Source: CAYLMG01 sp964464635 (GTDB lineage: Bacteria; Planctomycetota; Phycisphaerae; Sedimentisphaerales; Anaerobacaceae). From it: 45,081 bases of DNA. Below, in pieces: positions 7,185-17,300 of the stretch; the first letter of the stretch is position 1, and the number at the start of each line of letters is the position of its first letter. A model generated the notes under the pieces. It saw only the letters and a list, made by a program, of their open reading frames with translations, did no database searches and was not told the origin of the DNA. The position numbers and the translations under genes were made by a program. The DNA lies in contig CAYXGT010000011.1 in NCBI GenBank assembly GCA_964464635.1, positions 1 to 45,081 on the forward strand. Reading direction: 5' to 3'.

Positions 7185-8501
7185 TCAGGTTGAAATAACA
7201 GCGATACGCGTTATTTTTTTACCCTGCTTTTTTACAGCAATAACAGTTGAGGTTTCCGCTAAACCGCATACAGCGGTTATTTTTATTGTGAAAAGATTAC
7301 TCTCGGTAGTAATGAACCTTTCACACTTTTCAATAGAGTCAGAATACGCAAAGAGCTGTTTTTTTAAGTCGTCTATATCTTTAAAGGGCTTTATTCGCCT
7401 TTTTAGTATAACTTCGTCAGCTATTTTGACTTCATTACCGCCAAAAATAAAGGCGGCCTCGAGCACATGCCTGGGTGCGGTATTAATATTAACCCTGGTT
7501 GATGCCCAGGTTGCAATATATTTCAAAGCCGACTCATTTCTTTCCTCGCTTTCGATAGTAGGCCTTGCGAGCAGCTCGGTATCAAGCATAGAACTGTGGA
7601 AGAATTTTGCGAAGTCCACGTTTTGTGCGTTTTCCTGCTGAGCAGCGGAGATTGTTGTCCTGACAGTTCTTGTTCTCGTAGTTCTTGTTGTTCTTGCCCT
7701 GGCGGTCGCAACAGGTTTTTTTTTGAGTTTCGTTATAGAGGAGAACTTGATTTTGAAGGGTTTTATTTCACCAATTTCTTCGAGCTGGTTTTTTACCTTT
7801 TCGATGTTTTTTGTGACGCTGTCGATATTATTTACGTCACTCCACATCCATTCGAGGAAATTTTCGAAACCAGCCCCAAGTTCCCGGTTGATATTCTCGT
7901 CATCGAGCAGAGCCCATCCGAGGGGGTATTTGGCGTTTTCATCCTCGATTTCGATTCTGACCTTTGCCTCTCCCACCTCAAATTCCATCGGCGGAGCCAC
8001 AAAAGGCCAGGTCGGTCCGTACGGGCCGCGAACATTCAGTGCACCCGGCTCGTTAGACTCTTCGAAAAGAAATCTAAAATCGGTGAGAGTATTAAGGTCA
8101 TTAACGCCATTGACATCTCTGGATTCATTTATATCGGCAATTGTTTTTTCGAAGCTGTCTTTTATCTGGAGCTGGTTTTGCTCTGCCCATTCGGTGAGGA
8201 ACTGTTCGTACTGCAGCTCAGTTAGCTGGAAAACGTCTGAAAAATCGGGTTCATTCGGTCTTTCTATCAAACGAGGCCCTATCTCGTCGAGCGTTGCCAT
8301 TGCGTATTTTACCGCGGAATCACAGGCATAACGGGCTTTTGCGTAATCAATGATATAGACATTTCGGCTGCGTCGTGACTGCAGACGAGAGCTTAATATA
8401 TAAGCCAATGTCGCAAACACAACAAGCAAAACAAGAGTTAATAATAGAACGAAACCTCTACGGTTTTGTGTTTTGCTTTTATTTAATTTTTCTGTCTTCA
8501 T
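7185..8501 (-). CDS. gspK: T2SS minor pseudopilin GspK
   Basis: The product (438 residues from the ATG at 8501) has a prepilin-type N terminus: basic leader ending RRG (Gly16), then FVLLLTLVLLVVF without the Glu5 found in other pilins, which is the known GspK exception. A large periplasmic domain follows. It includes the helix-hairpin-helix-like segment VNINTAPRHVLEAAF near the C terminus, also typical of GspK. GspK caps the pseudopilus tip with GspI and GspJ. The frame extends to an ATG at 8531 overlapping gspJ, but the leader is more normal from 8501. A Thr/Arg-rich stretch (ATARARTTRTTRTRTVRT) interrupts the domain and resembles the linker in gspD of the same operon. Confidence 0.88.
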   Translation of the reverse strand: MKTEKLNKSKTQNRRGFVLLLTLVLLVVFATLAYILSSRLQSRRSRNVYIIDYAKARYACDSAVKYAMATLDEIGPRLIERPNEPDFSDVFQLTELQYEQFLTEWAEQNQLQIKDSFEKTIADINESRDVNGVNDLNTLTDFRFLFEESNEPGALNVRGPYGPTWPFVAPPMEFEVGEAKVRIEIEDENAKYPLGWALLDDENINRELGAGFENFLEWMWSDVNNIDSVTKNIEKVKNQLEEIGEIKPFKIKFSSITKLKKKPVATARARTTRTTRTRTVRTTISAAQQENAQNVDFAKFFHSSMLDTELLARPTIESEERNESALKYIATWASTRVNINTAPRHVLEAAFIFGGNEVKIADEVILKRRIKPFKDIDDLKKQLFAYSDSIEKCERFITTESNLFTIKITAVCGLAETSTVIAVKKQGKKITRIAVIST

Positions 8502-8508
8502 AATTTTC

Positions 8509-9315
8509 TCAGTCCACATCATTGATGTCATTCATATCCGCAATGTCTTCTGATTCATTTGCGTCAGCTTCCACCGCACTGACAAGACTCAGGTCAGTAT
8601 TAAATTCTCTTTTTACTATTTCGAATTTAATTTTTCTGGTTCTGTCAACAGCGACAGTTCTGGTAATTTTTTCCTCATCCGGCACTTCCCACTGTCCCGG
8701 CAAGGTTTCCACCGGCTGAGCGAAAGAAATTGTGATAATGATACTTCGCGGCAGGTTAGAGGCTGTCCACCTGTCAATAGGTCTTGTTTTTGTTGCAGCC
8801 TGGACCTGAAAGAAGGTAACACCCGAACAAACCGGTACGAATAGCCCTCTTTGCCAATCCTCCCTCAGTTCATCGAGCAATTTATCTTCGAGAACCAGGC
8901 CGGAGTGGCTTCTGTAAAGGACAAGTCCGTCGGTAAAAGATTCATAGTCGAAGCCGGTTTGCCAGACGATTTCTTCGAAATCCTGAACGCTGTCACTTTT
9001 ATTATTATAAGTTCTGGTTATTTTGAGCTGAGCGGAATTGTAGCCTTCCCTCTGCTTTTTATTCTGGAAGGTGATTTTTACGTCCTTGCTGTCGGTTATT
9101 ATCCGGTCGAGGTCTTCTGCAATGAACTGGAGAACCTCTCGCGGCAGGCGGGAATCATCAAGCCTGCCTATGACGGCATTTGCAGAGCTTTCGAGGCGGT
9201 TATAGACCGTAAGCACGGTGATTAGAATCATTGAGCCAATCACGAGTGCAGCAAGCATCTCCGCCAGGGAAAAGGCTGCTCTGAGTTTTAGTTTTTTATG
9301 CGTAATGTATTCCAT
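8509..9315 (-). CDS. gspJ: T2SS minor pseudopilin GspJ
   Basis: This 268-residue protein has a type IV prepilin signal. The short basic leader MEYITHKKLKLRAA is followed by FSLAEMLAALVIGSMIL, with Glu at +5 (E19) and Ala rather than Gly at -1. The rest is a periplasmic pseudopilin domain. GspJ forms the tip complex with GspI and GspK, the flanking genes here, which fixes the assignment better than sequence alone. The C terminus ends in an Asp/Asn-rich tail (DANESEDIADMNDIND) like other proteins of this operon. It lies 9 bp after gspI. Confidence 0.82.
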   Translation of the reverse strand: MEYITHKKLKLRAAFSLAEMLAALVIGSMILITVLTVYNRLESSANAVIGRLDDSRLPREVLQFIAEDLDRIITDSKDVKITFQNKKQREGYNSAQLKITRTYNNKSDSVQDFEEIVWQTGFDYESFTDGLVLYRSHSGLVLEDKLLDELREDWQRGLFVPVCSGVTFFQVQAATKTRPIDRWTASNLPRSIIITISFAQPVETLPGQWEVPDEEKITRTVAVDRTRKIKFEIVKREFNTDLSLVSAVEADANESEDIADMNDINDVD

Positions 9316-9324
9316 CGTTTTTAG

Positions 9325-10194
9325 TTAAAACCATTCATCGAGACAGCTCAGTATTTCTTCTATAGTGGCATCGATTTCCTGGCTATTATTATATTGGCAC
9401 ATAATTCTGTCACATAACGGCAGCCCAGAGCAATCAACTTTCGGCTCATCGGTTTTTTGTTCCGGCCCCTCTCCGTCTTCCTGATCTGACAATATGTCGT
9501 CAAATTCTTCTCCGGTCTGCACAATCTGTGCCACAGAGGGGTTGCCGTTACTGCTTTTATATAAATCGAGGTAGATTTTTATAAAGTAGCCGTCTTCGGT
9601 GACAGGCATACCATTGTCTGCCCATTGTTCGACTGTCTCTTCATCGACACCTGCATATTCTGCAGCTTCTTCCAAAGTTTCTATAAGCTGGTCGATTAGA
9701 GCAAGGTAATCCTGTTCTTTACCTTTTTCTTTGAGCAGTTCGAGAATCTGTTTTTTTGACAGGTCTGTAAGCCAATGTGTTAATTCGATTTTTTTTAATT
9801 CGCCTTTTGAGTCTGCATATTCGGTGGCGCAGACAGCCTGTATCCAGAGATGGTTGGTTATAGGCTCATAAAATGATTCGACAGTAGTCCGCCACTGGAT
9901 TTGAGGGTGCTCTTCGCTGTATCCGAAGTCCGTGTATTCTTTTACGGAGTCCGTTGAAAGCAGCTGTTCCATATTCTCGCGTGCAATCTCAAATGCCTGC
10001 ATCTGAAGGGTAACATCGGCGGCAGATTCCATAGAGCGATTTATAACAACGAGCACACCAGAACAGATAAAGGCCAATATCATAGTAGCCGCTGCTGCTT
10101 CAGCAAGAGTAAAGCCTTTGCCATTCAGAGGGTGCAGTGCCTTTTTTTCAGAACGGTACTTCAGCTTTTGTTTTCGGCAATAAGATTTCAACAT
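9325..10194 (-). CDS. gspI: T2SS minor pseudopilin GspI
   Basis: The prepilin leader ends in NGKG (Gly27) before FTLAEAAAATMILAF, with Glu at +5 (E32). The 289-residue protein is longer than typical GspI (about 120-130), because of an extended acidic C-terminal region with an EDGEGPEQKTDEPK linker and four cysteines near the end. The start codon lies 47 bp inside gspH, so the two genes overlap in different frames and are probably translationally coupled. The position between gspH and gspJ supports the name. Confidence 0.78.
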   Translation of the reverse strand: MLKSYCRKQKLKYRSEKKALHPLNGKGFTLAEAAAATMILAFICSGVLVVINRSMESAADVTLQMQAFEIARENMEQLLSTDSVKEYTDFGYSEEHPQIQWRTTVESFYEPITNHLWIQAVCATEYADSKGELKKIELTHWLTDLSKKQILELLKEKGKEQDYLALIDQLIETLEEAAEYAGVDEETVEQWADNGMPVTEDGYFIKIYLDLYKSSNGNPSVAQIVQTGEEFDDILSDQEDGEGPEQKTDEPKVDCSGLPLCDRIMCQYNNSQEIDATIEEILSCLDEWF

Positions 10195-10723
10195 CGCCTT
10201 CCTTTAATACAACGATTCTGTTCAAGCGGTTAACGATAACTGAGTAAGGATAATCACTTCTATCAAGCAGGACAATTTTACCTCCGTTTTGCCAGCCCGC
10301 GTGCCCTGCCCTGAACTTTGCAATCTGGTGTTCGGCGTCGGTTGCCACAAGGTCATCAAAGATGACGTATTCAAAAGCACAATTACTGTTGAAGTATTTT
10401 TCGAGGATAATTTCCTCATCAAGAACTTCAGTCAAATCAGGGGAAGTGATTTCTCTGAGAATATACTTTTGTTCGGTGATATCGATTATAACTTCATATC
10501 TTCTGTCGCTTTGAGGGGCGGCATTTGCCGCGAGCTGCATAGCATTGACAAATTCCTGAGCCTGTACTTTAAATGTGTTTTTTCTGAAGATATTGAAAGC
10601 ATTCAACTGTATAAGCATCGCCGAAAGAGCGATAATGACAATAACGACAACAACCTCAGTCATTGTAAAGGCGAGCCTGCGACAAGTCAGATTACTTAGT
10701 TTGTGTTTTTTTATTTTCAGCAT
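10148..10723 (-). CDS. gspH: T2SS pseudopilin GspH
   Basis: This is a 191-residue pseudopilin with a basic leader ending RRLA (Ala18 at -1). It continues FTMTEVVVVIVIIALSAMLI, with Glu at +5 (E23), and a compact periplasmic domain follows. GspH is a minor pseudopilin near the pseudopilus tip. The order G-H-I-J-K in this operon supports the call. Its 3' end overlaps gspI by 47 bp. The Ala at -1 is unusual against the Gly of proteobacterial prepilins but is shared with gspG and gspJ here. Confidence 0.8.
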   Translation of the reverse strand: MLKIKKHKLSNLTCRRLAFTMTEVVVVIVIIALSAMLIQLNAFNIFRKNTFKVQAQEFVNAMQLAANAAPQSDRRYEVIIDITEQKYILREITSPDLTEVLDEEIILEKYFNSNCAFEYVIFDDLVATDAEHQIAKFRAGHAGWQNGGKIVLLDRSDYPYSVIVNRLNRIVVLKEGDVEILLPKTKAEVPF

Positions 10724-10771
10724 TTTTAGTATTCCCGCCTTTGCGGGATTGAAAAGCTGCCAGTTTTTTTC

Positions 10772-11197
10772 TTAGCCTGCATCTGTGCTTAGCATATCGT
10801 CTTCGGTATATTCTTCGCCGTCCGGCCCGGCACTTCTGATATCAAATGGTTTTCCGCTCTCCGGATTCAGCTCAAAGATAAAATCATGCCTCCAGCCGTC
10901 TTTTGGGATTTCGGATTCTTCAAGAAAACCTCCTTCCGGCCAATCTTCGACATCGGCGGGCTGCTCAAGTAACGCGAAGAGACCTTCTTCCTCTGTTGGA
11001 AGTCTTCCCGTGCCCATTCTGAAATGAATGACAGCACTATGAAGAATTTTCAAGTTTGCCATTGTGGTTGTTTTTTGCGCTTCTTTGATTCTACCGATCA
11101 CATGAGTTGCGGCGAGAGTTGCAAGCAGACCGATGATAACAAGAACGGCCATAAGCTCAACCAATGTAAAGGCTTTTTTGTTTTTTTCCCTTTTCAT
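10772..11197 (-). CDS. gspG: T2SS major pseudopilin GspG
   Basis: About 141 residues from the ATG at 11197, the usual GspG size. The leader MKREKNKKA is followed by FTLVELMAVLVIIGLLATLA, with Glu at +5 (E14). The family-typical region PTEEEGLFALLEQP, the KDGWRHDF segment and a C-terminal acidic loop (GPDGEEYTEDDM) follow; the loop probably binds calcium as in known GspG. GspG polymerises into the pseudopilus that pushes substrates through the secretin. The frame can be extended to a TTG at 11230, but that would give an abnormally long leader. Confidence 0.92.
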   Translation of the reverse strand: MKREKNKKAFTLVELMAVLVIIGLLATLAATHVIGRIKEAQKTTTMANLKILHSAVIHFRMGTGRLPTEEEGLFALLEQPADVEDWPEGGFLEESEIPKDGWRHDFIFELNPESGKPFDIRSAGPDGEEYTEDDMLSTDAG

Positions 11198-11236
11198 AAT
11201 TTTTAAGACTCCATAAAAAGTATCTGACAAATAATT

Positions 11237-12454
11237 TTAAAACTTTACTGCTGAAATTCTGAGTATCGGCAATATCGTCGCATATGCAATAACACCAACT
11301 ATTGTAGCCATAACTATAATTATAAGCGGCTCGACGGCTGCGCTAAGTCTTTCGATAACAATATCGGTGGAAGCCTCGAGATTTTCGCTGATATTTTTCA
11401 GCATAGTTTCGAGCTCACCGCTTTTCTCACCGACAGTCACCATATGAGCAATAGCCGGGTCGATGACACCGCTGTCTCGCAGAGGCGTCGCGATATCGGC
11501 ACCTGCGAGGATTCTCTCACGAGCCTTTTGTACGGCATCTTTCATAATGCTGTTGCCGGTAACCTCGGCGACGACCCGAAGGGATTCAGCCATACTCAGG
11601 CCGGAACTGAGAAGAGTAGAAAGTGTGGAAGCGAAACGCGCAACGACCCTCTGCTTTACCAGCGGCCCAAAAACAGGCAAAGATAACAGGAATTTATCCT
11701 TTAAGAATGCTCCGCGTTCTGTTCTTACGAATTTTCTTACCGCCAGGATAATTGTTACGATTACTGCGATTACAAGCAGCAGCCAGTAACTCGTCAGAAC
11801 ATATCCCACATTCATCATTTGCTTCGTAATCCAGGGCAGCTGCTGACCCGCTTCCTGGATTTGCTTGCCTATTTTCGGGATGACAAACGTAGTAAGTACA
11901 ATAACGGCGACTGCGCAAAAGATGATTAAGACAATTGGGTAAATCATTGCGGTTATGACTTTGGACTCGACTTTCTGCCTTTTTTCCATGAAGCTGCCGA
12001 TGATAGAAAAGCTGCCCGCCAGAGTACCGGTAACCTCGCCGACATGAATCATACTTATATAGATGATATCGAAATAATCGGTATAATCTTTGATGGCATC
12101 AGCAAAAGACTCACCAGTGACAACCCGGTCACGTATATCGACAATAGCGCTTTTGAATCTCTGGTCTGAAGCCTGCAGAGTAAGAACAGAAAGAGCCTCG
12201 GTAAGCTTGATACCGGAATTGAGGAGGGTAGCCATCTGTTTTGTGAAATCTATAATCTGAGTTCTGCTTGTTCTTGACAAAAAAGAAAGTATCGTTGCCT
12301 TAGCTTCATCCTTCGAGCCAAGCTCTGTTATATGCGTAGGATGTATGCCACGGACTCTGAGCTGCTTTCTTGCGGCGTAAGAGCTCTCGGCGGTAACGGT
12401 ACCTTTGTTTTTTCTACCGCCTGCTGCTATGGCTGTATAGTGGTATCTCGGCAT
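11237..12454 (-). CDS. gspF: T2SS inner-membrane platform protein GspF
   Basis: The 405-residue protein has two copies of the T2SSF domain (about residues 70-195 and 275-395) and three membrane helices (near 170-190, 220-240 and 373-395). It begins with the typical PRYHYTAIAAGGRKNKGTV region. GspF/PilC is the polytopic core of the assembly platform and interacts with the ATPase GspE. The gene follows gspE by 45 bp, the standard E-F order. No key segment is missing. Confidence 0.95.
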   Translation of the reverse strand: MPRYHYTAIAAGGRKNKGTVTAESSYAARKQLRVRGIHPTHITELGSKDEAKATILSFLSRTSRTQIIDFTKQMATLLNSGIKLTEALSVLTLQASDQRFKSAIVDIRDRVVTGESFADAIKDYTDYFDIIYISMIHVGEVTGTLAGSFSIIGSFMEKRQKVESKVITAMIYPIVLIIFCAVAVIVLTTFVIPKIGKQIQEAGQQLPWITKQMMNVGYVLTSYWLLLVIAVIVTIILAVRKFVRTERGAFLKDKFLLSLPVFGPLVKQRVVARFASTLSTLLSSGLSMAESLRVVAEVTGNSIMKDAVQKARERILAGADIATPLRDSGVIDPAIAHMVTVGEKSGELETMLKNISENLEASTDIVIERLSAAVEPLIIIVMATIVGVIAYATILPILRISAVKF

Positions 12455-12499
12455 AACTTATAACCAATAATACTTTCTGCTTTTATTTAATCTTACCTG

Positions 12500-14224
12500 T
12501 CACATAATATCAGTCTGTGTTACTCTGAGGACCTCCGATACTGTTGTAATGCCCTCAAGGACTTTTCTGACACCATCCATTCTCAAGGTATTCAGCCCTG
12601 CATCGAGTGCGGTTCTCTTTATTACTCCGGCACTCTGCCTTTTATAGATTAGCTCCTGAACTTCTTCACTGATTAACATAAGCTCGTAAATTCCTGTTCT
12701 TCCTCGATAGCCGGTCTGAAAACATTTATCGCATCCTCTTCCGACGACAAAATTAGCTTTTTGCTCCGGCAGGATATCTCCCAGGCCGAGCTCCCTGAGC
12801 TGACGTTCTGTAGGCTCGACGTGCTCGGTGCAGTCCGGGCATACCTTTCTGACAAGGCGCTGAGCCAGTATAGCTATCAGCGAAGAGCTGACGAGGTACG
12901 GCTCGACACCCAAATCCAGCAATCTGGTTATTGCGCCGGCGGAGTCGTTGGTGTGAAGTGTGCTGAATACGAGATGGCCTGTTAGCGAGGACTGAATCGC
13001 CATACGAGCGGTTTCGACGTCGCGGACCTCGCCGACCATTATAACATCGGGGTCCTGACGCAGAACGTGCCTTAGCGAGTTTGCGAAATTCATACCTTTT
13101 TTTGCGGAGACCTGCATCTGGCTGATACCTTCGAGCTGATATTCGATGGGGTCTTCGATTGTCATAACATTCTTTTCAGCGGAGTTTATCCTGTTAAGGC
13201 AGGCGTAGAGGGTGGTGCTTTTTCCGCTTCCGGTAGGCCCGGTGACAAAGATGACGCCGTGAGACCTGTTCAGCATAGAGTCGAATTTTTCGAGGTCTTC
13301 GTTTCCGAGGCCGAGCTCATTTAAGCCGAGCAGGCCTGTGCTCTTGTCAAGAAGTCGCAGAACGCTTCTTTCACCATAGCTGGTCGGTACGGTGCTGACT
13401 CTCAAATCAACCTCTCTCTGGCCAAGCCTGACGCTGCATCGGCCGTCCTGAGGCATTCTTCTCTCGGCGATGTCCATACCCGCCATAACCTTGATACGTG
13501 AAACAATCAACGGCAGAACATTTCTGTTCAGGCTAAGCGTATCATAAAGAATACCATCGATACGGTAACGAATCTGGATTTTCGCCTCGTACGGATGGAC
13601 GTGGATGTCACTGGCTCTTAGCTGCAAGGCTCGGAAGAGAATATCGTTTACGAGCCTGATGACCGGCGGGCGATTAACGACATCAAGCAGGTCATCGGAG
13701 GCGGCAACTTCGTCTGCGAGCTGGTCAATATTCTGGGAATCGAGCTCTTCTGCAACCTCTTCGATGACAGTGGTCCTCTGCTCGTATGCGACGTCGATTG
13801 CGGAGGTGATTGCTGCACGGGTTGCGACGGCGGCCCTTACGGGCATATTCGTCATCTTCGAGACATTGTCGAGAGCGTCCGTATCGAGCGGTCTCGACAG
13901 GACAACTGTAAGCTCATCGGCGTTTTGTGCATCATTGCCTGGACCATCAGTTTTTATACCGATGAGATAATGATGCTGGGCATAAGTAGCCGGGACGGAT
14001 TCTATAAATTCAGGGGGGACGGCCTTTGAAGGAATCTCATCAAGATACTGCTCATCGAGTGCAACAGCAAAGAGTTTTAAGATTGATTCTTCTGTGAAAT
14101 AAGGGCAGGTAAGCAGGAACTGGTCTATCGGCTGGTCGCTCTGGTTATTTTTGAGAAAGTCGGCCAGCTTTTCGGCGTCGAGCAGGCCGGTCTCTCTTGC
14201 TGTTTTTATAAGCAGGTTTTTCAT
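12500..14224 (-). CDS. gspE: T2SS assembly ATPase GspE
   Basis: The 574-residue hexameric ATPase drives pseudopilus assembly at the cytoplasmic face. It has an N-terminal MshEN-like domain (first 150 residues), the N2 domain with ASDIHVHPYE, Walker A GPTGSGKST (about residue 330), the Asp box, Walker B DPDVIMVGEVRD, the His box TGHLVFSTLHTNDS, and the zinc tetracysteine CPDC...CDKC typical of GspE/PilB. All catalytic motifs look intact. It lies 162 bp after gspD and directly before gspF. Confidence 0.96.
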   Translation of the reverse strand: MKNLLIKTARETGLLDAEKLADFLKNNQSDQPIDQFLLTCPYFTEESILKLFAVALDEQYLDEIPSKAVPPEFIESVPATYAQHHYLIGIKTDGPGNDAQNADELTVVLSRPLDTDALDNVSKMTNMPVRAAVATRAAITSAIDVAYEQRTTVIEEVAEELDSQNIDQLADEVAASDDLLDVVNRPPVIRLVNDILFRALQLRASDIHVHPYEAKIQIRYRIDGILYDTLSLNRNVLPLIVSRIKVMAGMDIAERRMPQDGRCSVRLGQREVDLRVSTVPTSYGERSVLRLLDKSTGLLGLNELGLGNEDLEKFDSMLNRSHGVIFVTGPTGSGKSTTLYACLNRINSAEKNVMTIEDPIEYQLEGISQMQVSAKKGMNFANSLRHVLRQDPDVIMVGEVRDVETARMAIQSSLTGHLVFSTLHTNDSAGAITRLLDLGVEPYLVSSSLIAILAQRLVRKVCPDCTEHVEPTERQLRELGLGDILPEQKANFVVGRGCDKCFQTGYRGRTGIYELMLISEEVQELIYKRQSAGVIKRTALDAGLNTLRMDGVRKVLEGITTVSEVLRVTQTDIM

Positions 14225-14386
14225 AATCCATCAATTTTTCTCCGGCAACAGCTTTGTTCTTTAATATCCGTTCAATTTTTGCCAACAAGCCAGCCAAAGA
14301 ATAGCCCATTTTGCATTTTATTGCAAGATGAGAAACGCTGTAATTTTGCTTTTCTGTAAGAATTTACCGGTTCCAGAGCTATTTGT

Positions 14387-17300
14387 TCAATCCCCTTCAA
14401 GGATTTTCACGGGATCCATAGGTTTCGGTTTTATGCCCGGCCAGTCCTCATATTCCTGCATCTCTCTTTCGTATTTTTCGAATGCTTCCCTGTTTTCCTT
14501 TGATATACGCATTATATCGGAATCTTCCATATTGCCTTCAGGTCTTAAGATATTGGCTTTTACAAAAACGTAAAGCCTGTTTTGGGAGTCTGTATTACTG
14601 GTACTTCTGAAGAGTCCTCCCACAATCGGGATATCACCGAGCAGGGGGACCTTTGTGCCTCCCTTGGTCTGGTTCAGCTTTTCAAGTCCGCCGAGTATTA
14701 TTGTTTTTCTGTTCGGAACAGTGATAACCGTAGTTACGTCACTGGTCAGTAAGTCAGGCGGTGTCGGGCCGCTAAGTTTTTTGTCGTCAACTGTAATATC
14801 ATAATCTTTTCGGGTTTGGAAATCAGTACGTGTCATATTTATTTCAAGCCTTAAGAGGTCTCCTTCGCTGATATGAGGCGTAATGTTGAGTGAGATTTCT
14901 GCTGTGTATTCTGACTTATCCACGGAAGTGCTTGTTGTTGCCGTACCGGAACTGCCTGAGACAACTTCTGATTTCGGCGTAATTACAGTTTGTACTTCCG
15001 TAGTCATGATTGTACCTGTTTCATTATCGTTCACAAGCAGCTTGGGTTTTGCCAGAACTCTGCCGTAACTTTTGGTCTCTACTGCGGTAAGAAGTGCCTG
15101 GATGTGGTCATCGGAGTAAAAGGCCGTTCCTGAACCACTCACAGAACTGCCTTCCAGGGTCCTTCTTGTCAAGCCTGATGCAATCAGGCTTATCTGCCCG
15201 GTCTCGAGAGCTTTTGAGAATGTCGGGTATTTTGATACCAGGTCGAGATCGAGTGTGAATTCGTCGTCTTTGCTTATCTCAACCAGCGAGACGTCGATGA
15301 GTACCTGTGGTCTTCTTTTATCGAGCTGTCTTATAAGAGATTCAATCCACTGCTGATTTTTTTTGCTGGCATAGACGATAATCGAGAAGGTATTTTTGTC
15401 GGCGAGAATTGTGATATCCTCCTCGGTTTTTCTGGTGGTTTCGCTGCTCACCACTTTGCCGGTCGGATCTGTTCTCTCTATGGTTTCCTGGATAAGCTGA
15501 TTTAAGATTTCAGCAAGACCTTCAGGGTCCTGGTTTTCGAGAGGATAGACGACGTAGTTGATTGAGGCCTCTTCGGGCTGGGCATCGACGAAACCTATTA
15601 TCATAGCAATCTGTGCGTGCTGCTCGGCGGTGGCATTAACGAGCAGTGAATTTGTTGATTCGATTATGACGACCTGCGGCTCTTCTATTAGCGGCTCCTG
15701 CTCGGAAGAACCACCGGAGACATCTGCTGTAATTCTACCTCCGGGCGTCGTGCCGGCGGGCGGTGTTGTTCTGCCGGTAGGTGTTCTGCCGGTAGTCGTT
15801 GTTCTTTGGGTACGAGTCGTTGTTCTTGCTCTTCCTGCAGTGGGCGCTGAGCTGATAATTCCGAGCTCCTGCAATTTACCTGTTACCTCGGCTGCATCTA
15901 CATTCTGAATTTCGTACAGCCGCAGCGAGCGGACATCCTGCTGTTCAACATCGAGTGTATCGATAAGGCTTTCAACGGTGTCAAGCTGTTCTGCGAGGCC
16001 AATCATAAGGATACGGTTTGTTCTTTCGTCAACATCAAGATAAACAGATTCAGGTTCAGCGGCGGTTGTGCCTGGGGCAGCTGTTGGCGTCGTGCGTCTC
16101 GTCCGGGCTTCGCGGGCTACCCGCGCTCTGTAGACAGCCGTGGACTCACCCTGTCTTCTTGGGCTGGGAGTAGTCGGTTGCGTGGCGGCAGCTCCTACAG
16201 TAATCGATATAGTCCCAAGCTGGTCGGCGAGCGTTTTTATTTTATCCTTAAGGGTAGCTGCCATTGTATATTTTAACTGTCTGAATCGAAATTCCTTTTC
16301 CTGGCCTGGTATATCAACCAAATTCAGCAGTTGTTCAATACGGGGCATTCTGTGAGCGTAACCAGTAACTATAAGGTACCCTGCTTCAGAAGCAGAGGTG
16401 TTGATATCTTCGCCGAGATTCATACCAACGAGGAGGTTTTTAGCGTTTTCAGCGTCAATGTATTTGAGCTCAAAGATACGCGTTACGATAACGTCGCCGA
16501 TACGGACCTCTCCTTTTTCAGCTCCGATAATTGCGGGGTCAAGGTCCTTTGCCTGGGCCTTCGGGGCTATAATGACAAGATTATTTTCGGTTCGTGTCAT
16601 TACGAGGCCTTTGTATTTAAGGACGGCCTCGACAAGGGGATACAATTCTTTAACCTGAATCTGGCCCCTGTTTTTCCCACGAAGTTTCAGCGTTACTTCG
16701 CCCTGGACCTGGGCTGGGTCGTACATATAGTTGATATTTAAGTATTCGCCGGCGAGTCCCAGCAGGTCAACGATTTTCAGCTTTTCAGGGACTTCTATAG
16801 TGAGCTGCTCATTGCTGTCGATTACAGACTCCGGCTTGTAGGAGCGTATTTGTTCTATCTGCTCGGCATCCAACAATTGAGCTTCATCCTGTTCTAGGAT
16901 TTTCTGCTCTGCCGCGGCTGCAATTTCTTCAGGCCGCTGTGATTTTTCCAGCATCTGGATTATTTGTTCTTTTTCTTCAACAGCCGGTCTATTGGGCTCT
17001 CTTACTTCGGCTGGGATGGAGGTTTGCTGCTGCAAATCGACAGGTATTCGGATTTCGGGAACCTTCGTTTCACCCAGAGAGGCAACAAGCCTGTCGAAGA
17101 CATCGACCAGGTTGCTTTCATTTACATCCGTCCGGGGAAGCTCGTTAGCATCAATTTTTTCCATTTTATCTGCATCAGCAATCTTCGAGAGGTTATTTAC
17201 ATCAGGGATTTTCAACTCGTTAGAATCAGTTTTTTTCACCTGATTAGCATCAGCGTAAGTTTTATGTTCCGGCATTGCCGGCTGGTTTGTATCAGCAGGT

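Noticed and set aside
7596..8331. Two overlapping plus-strand frames of about 200 codons opposite gspK
   Set aside because: gspK has clear pilin and helix-hairpin-helix features on the minus strand; these frames have shadow-type composition.
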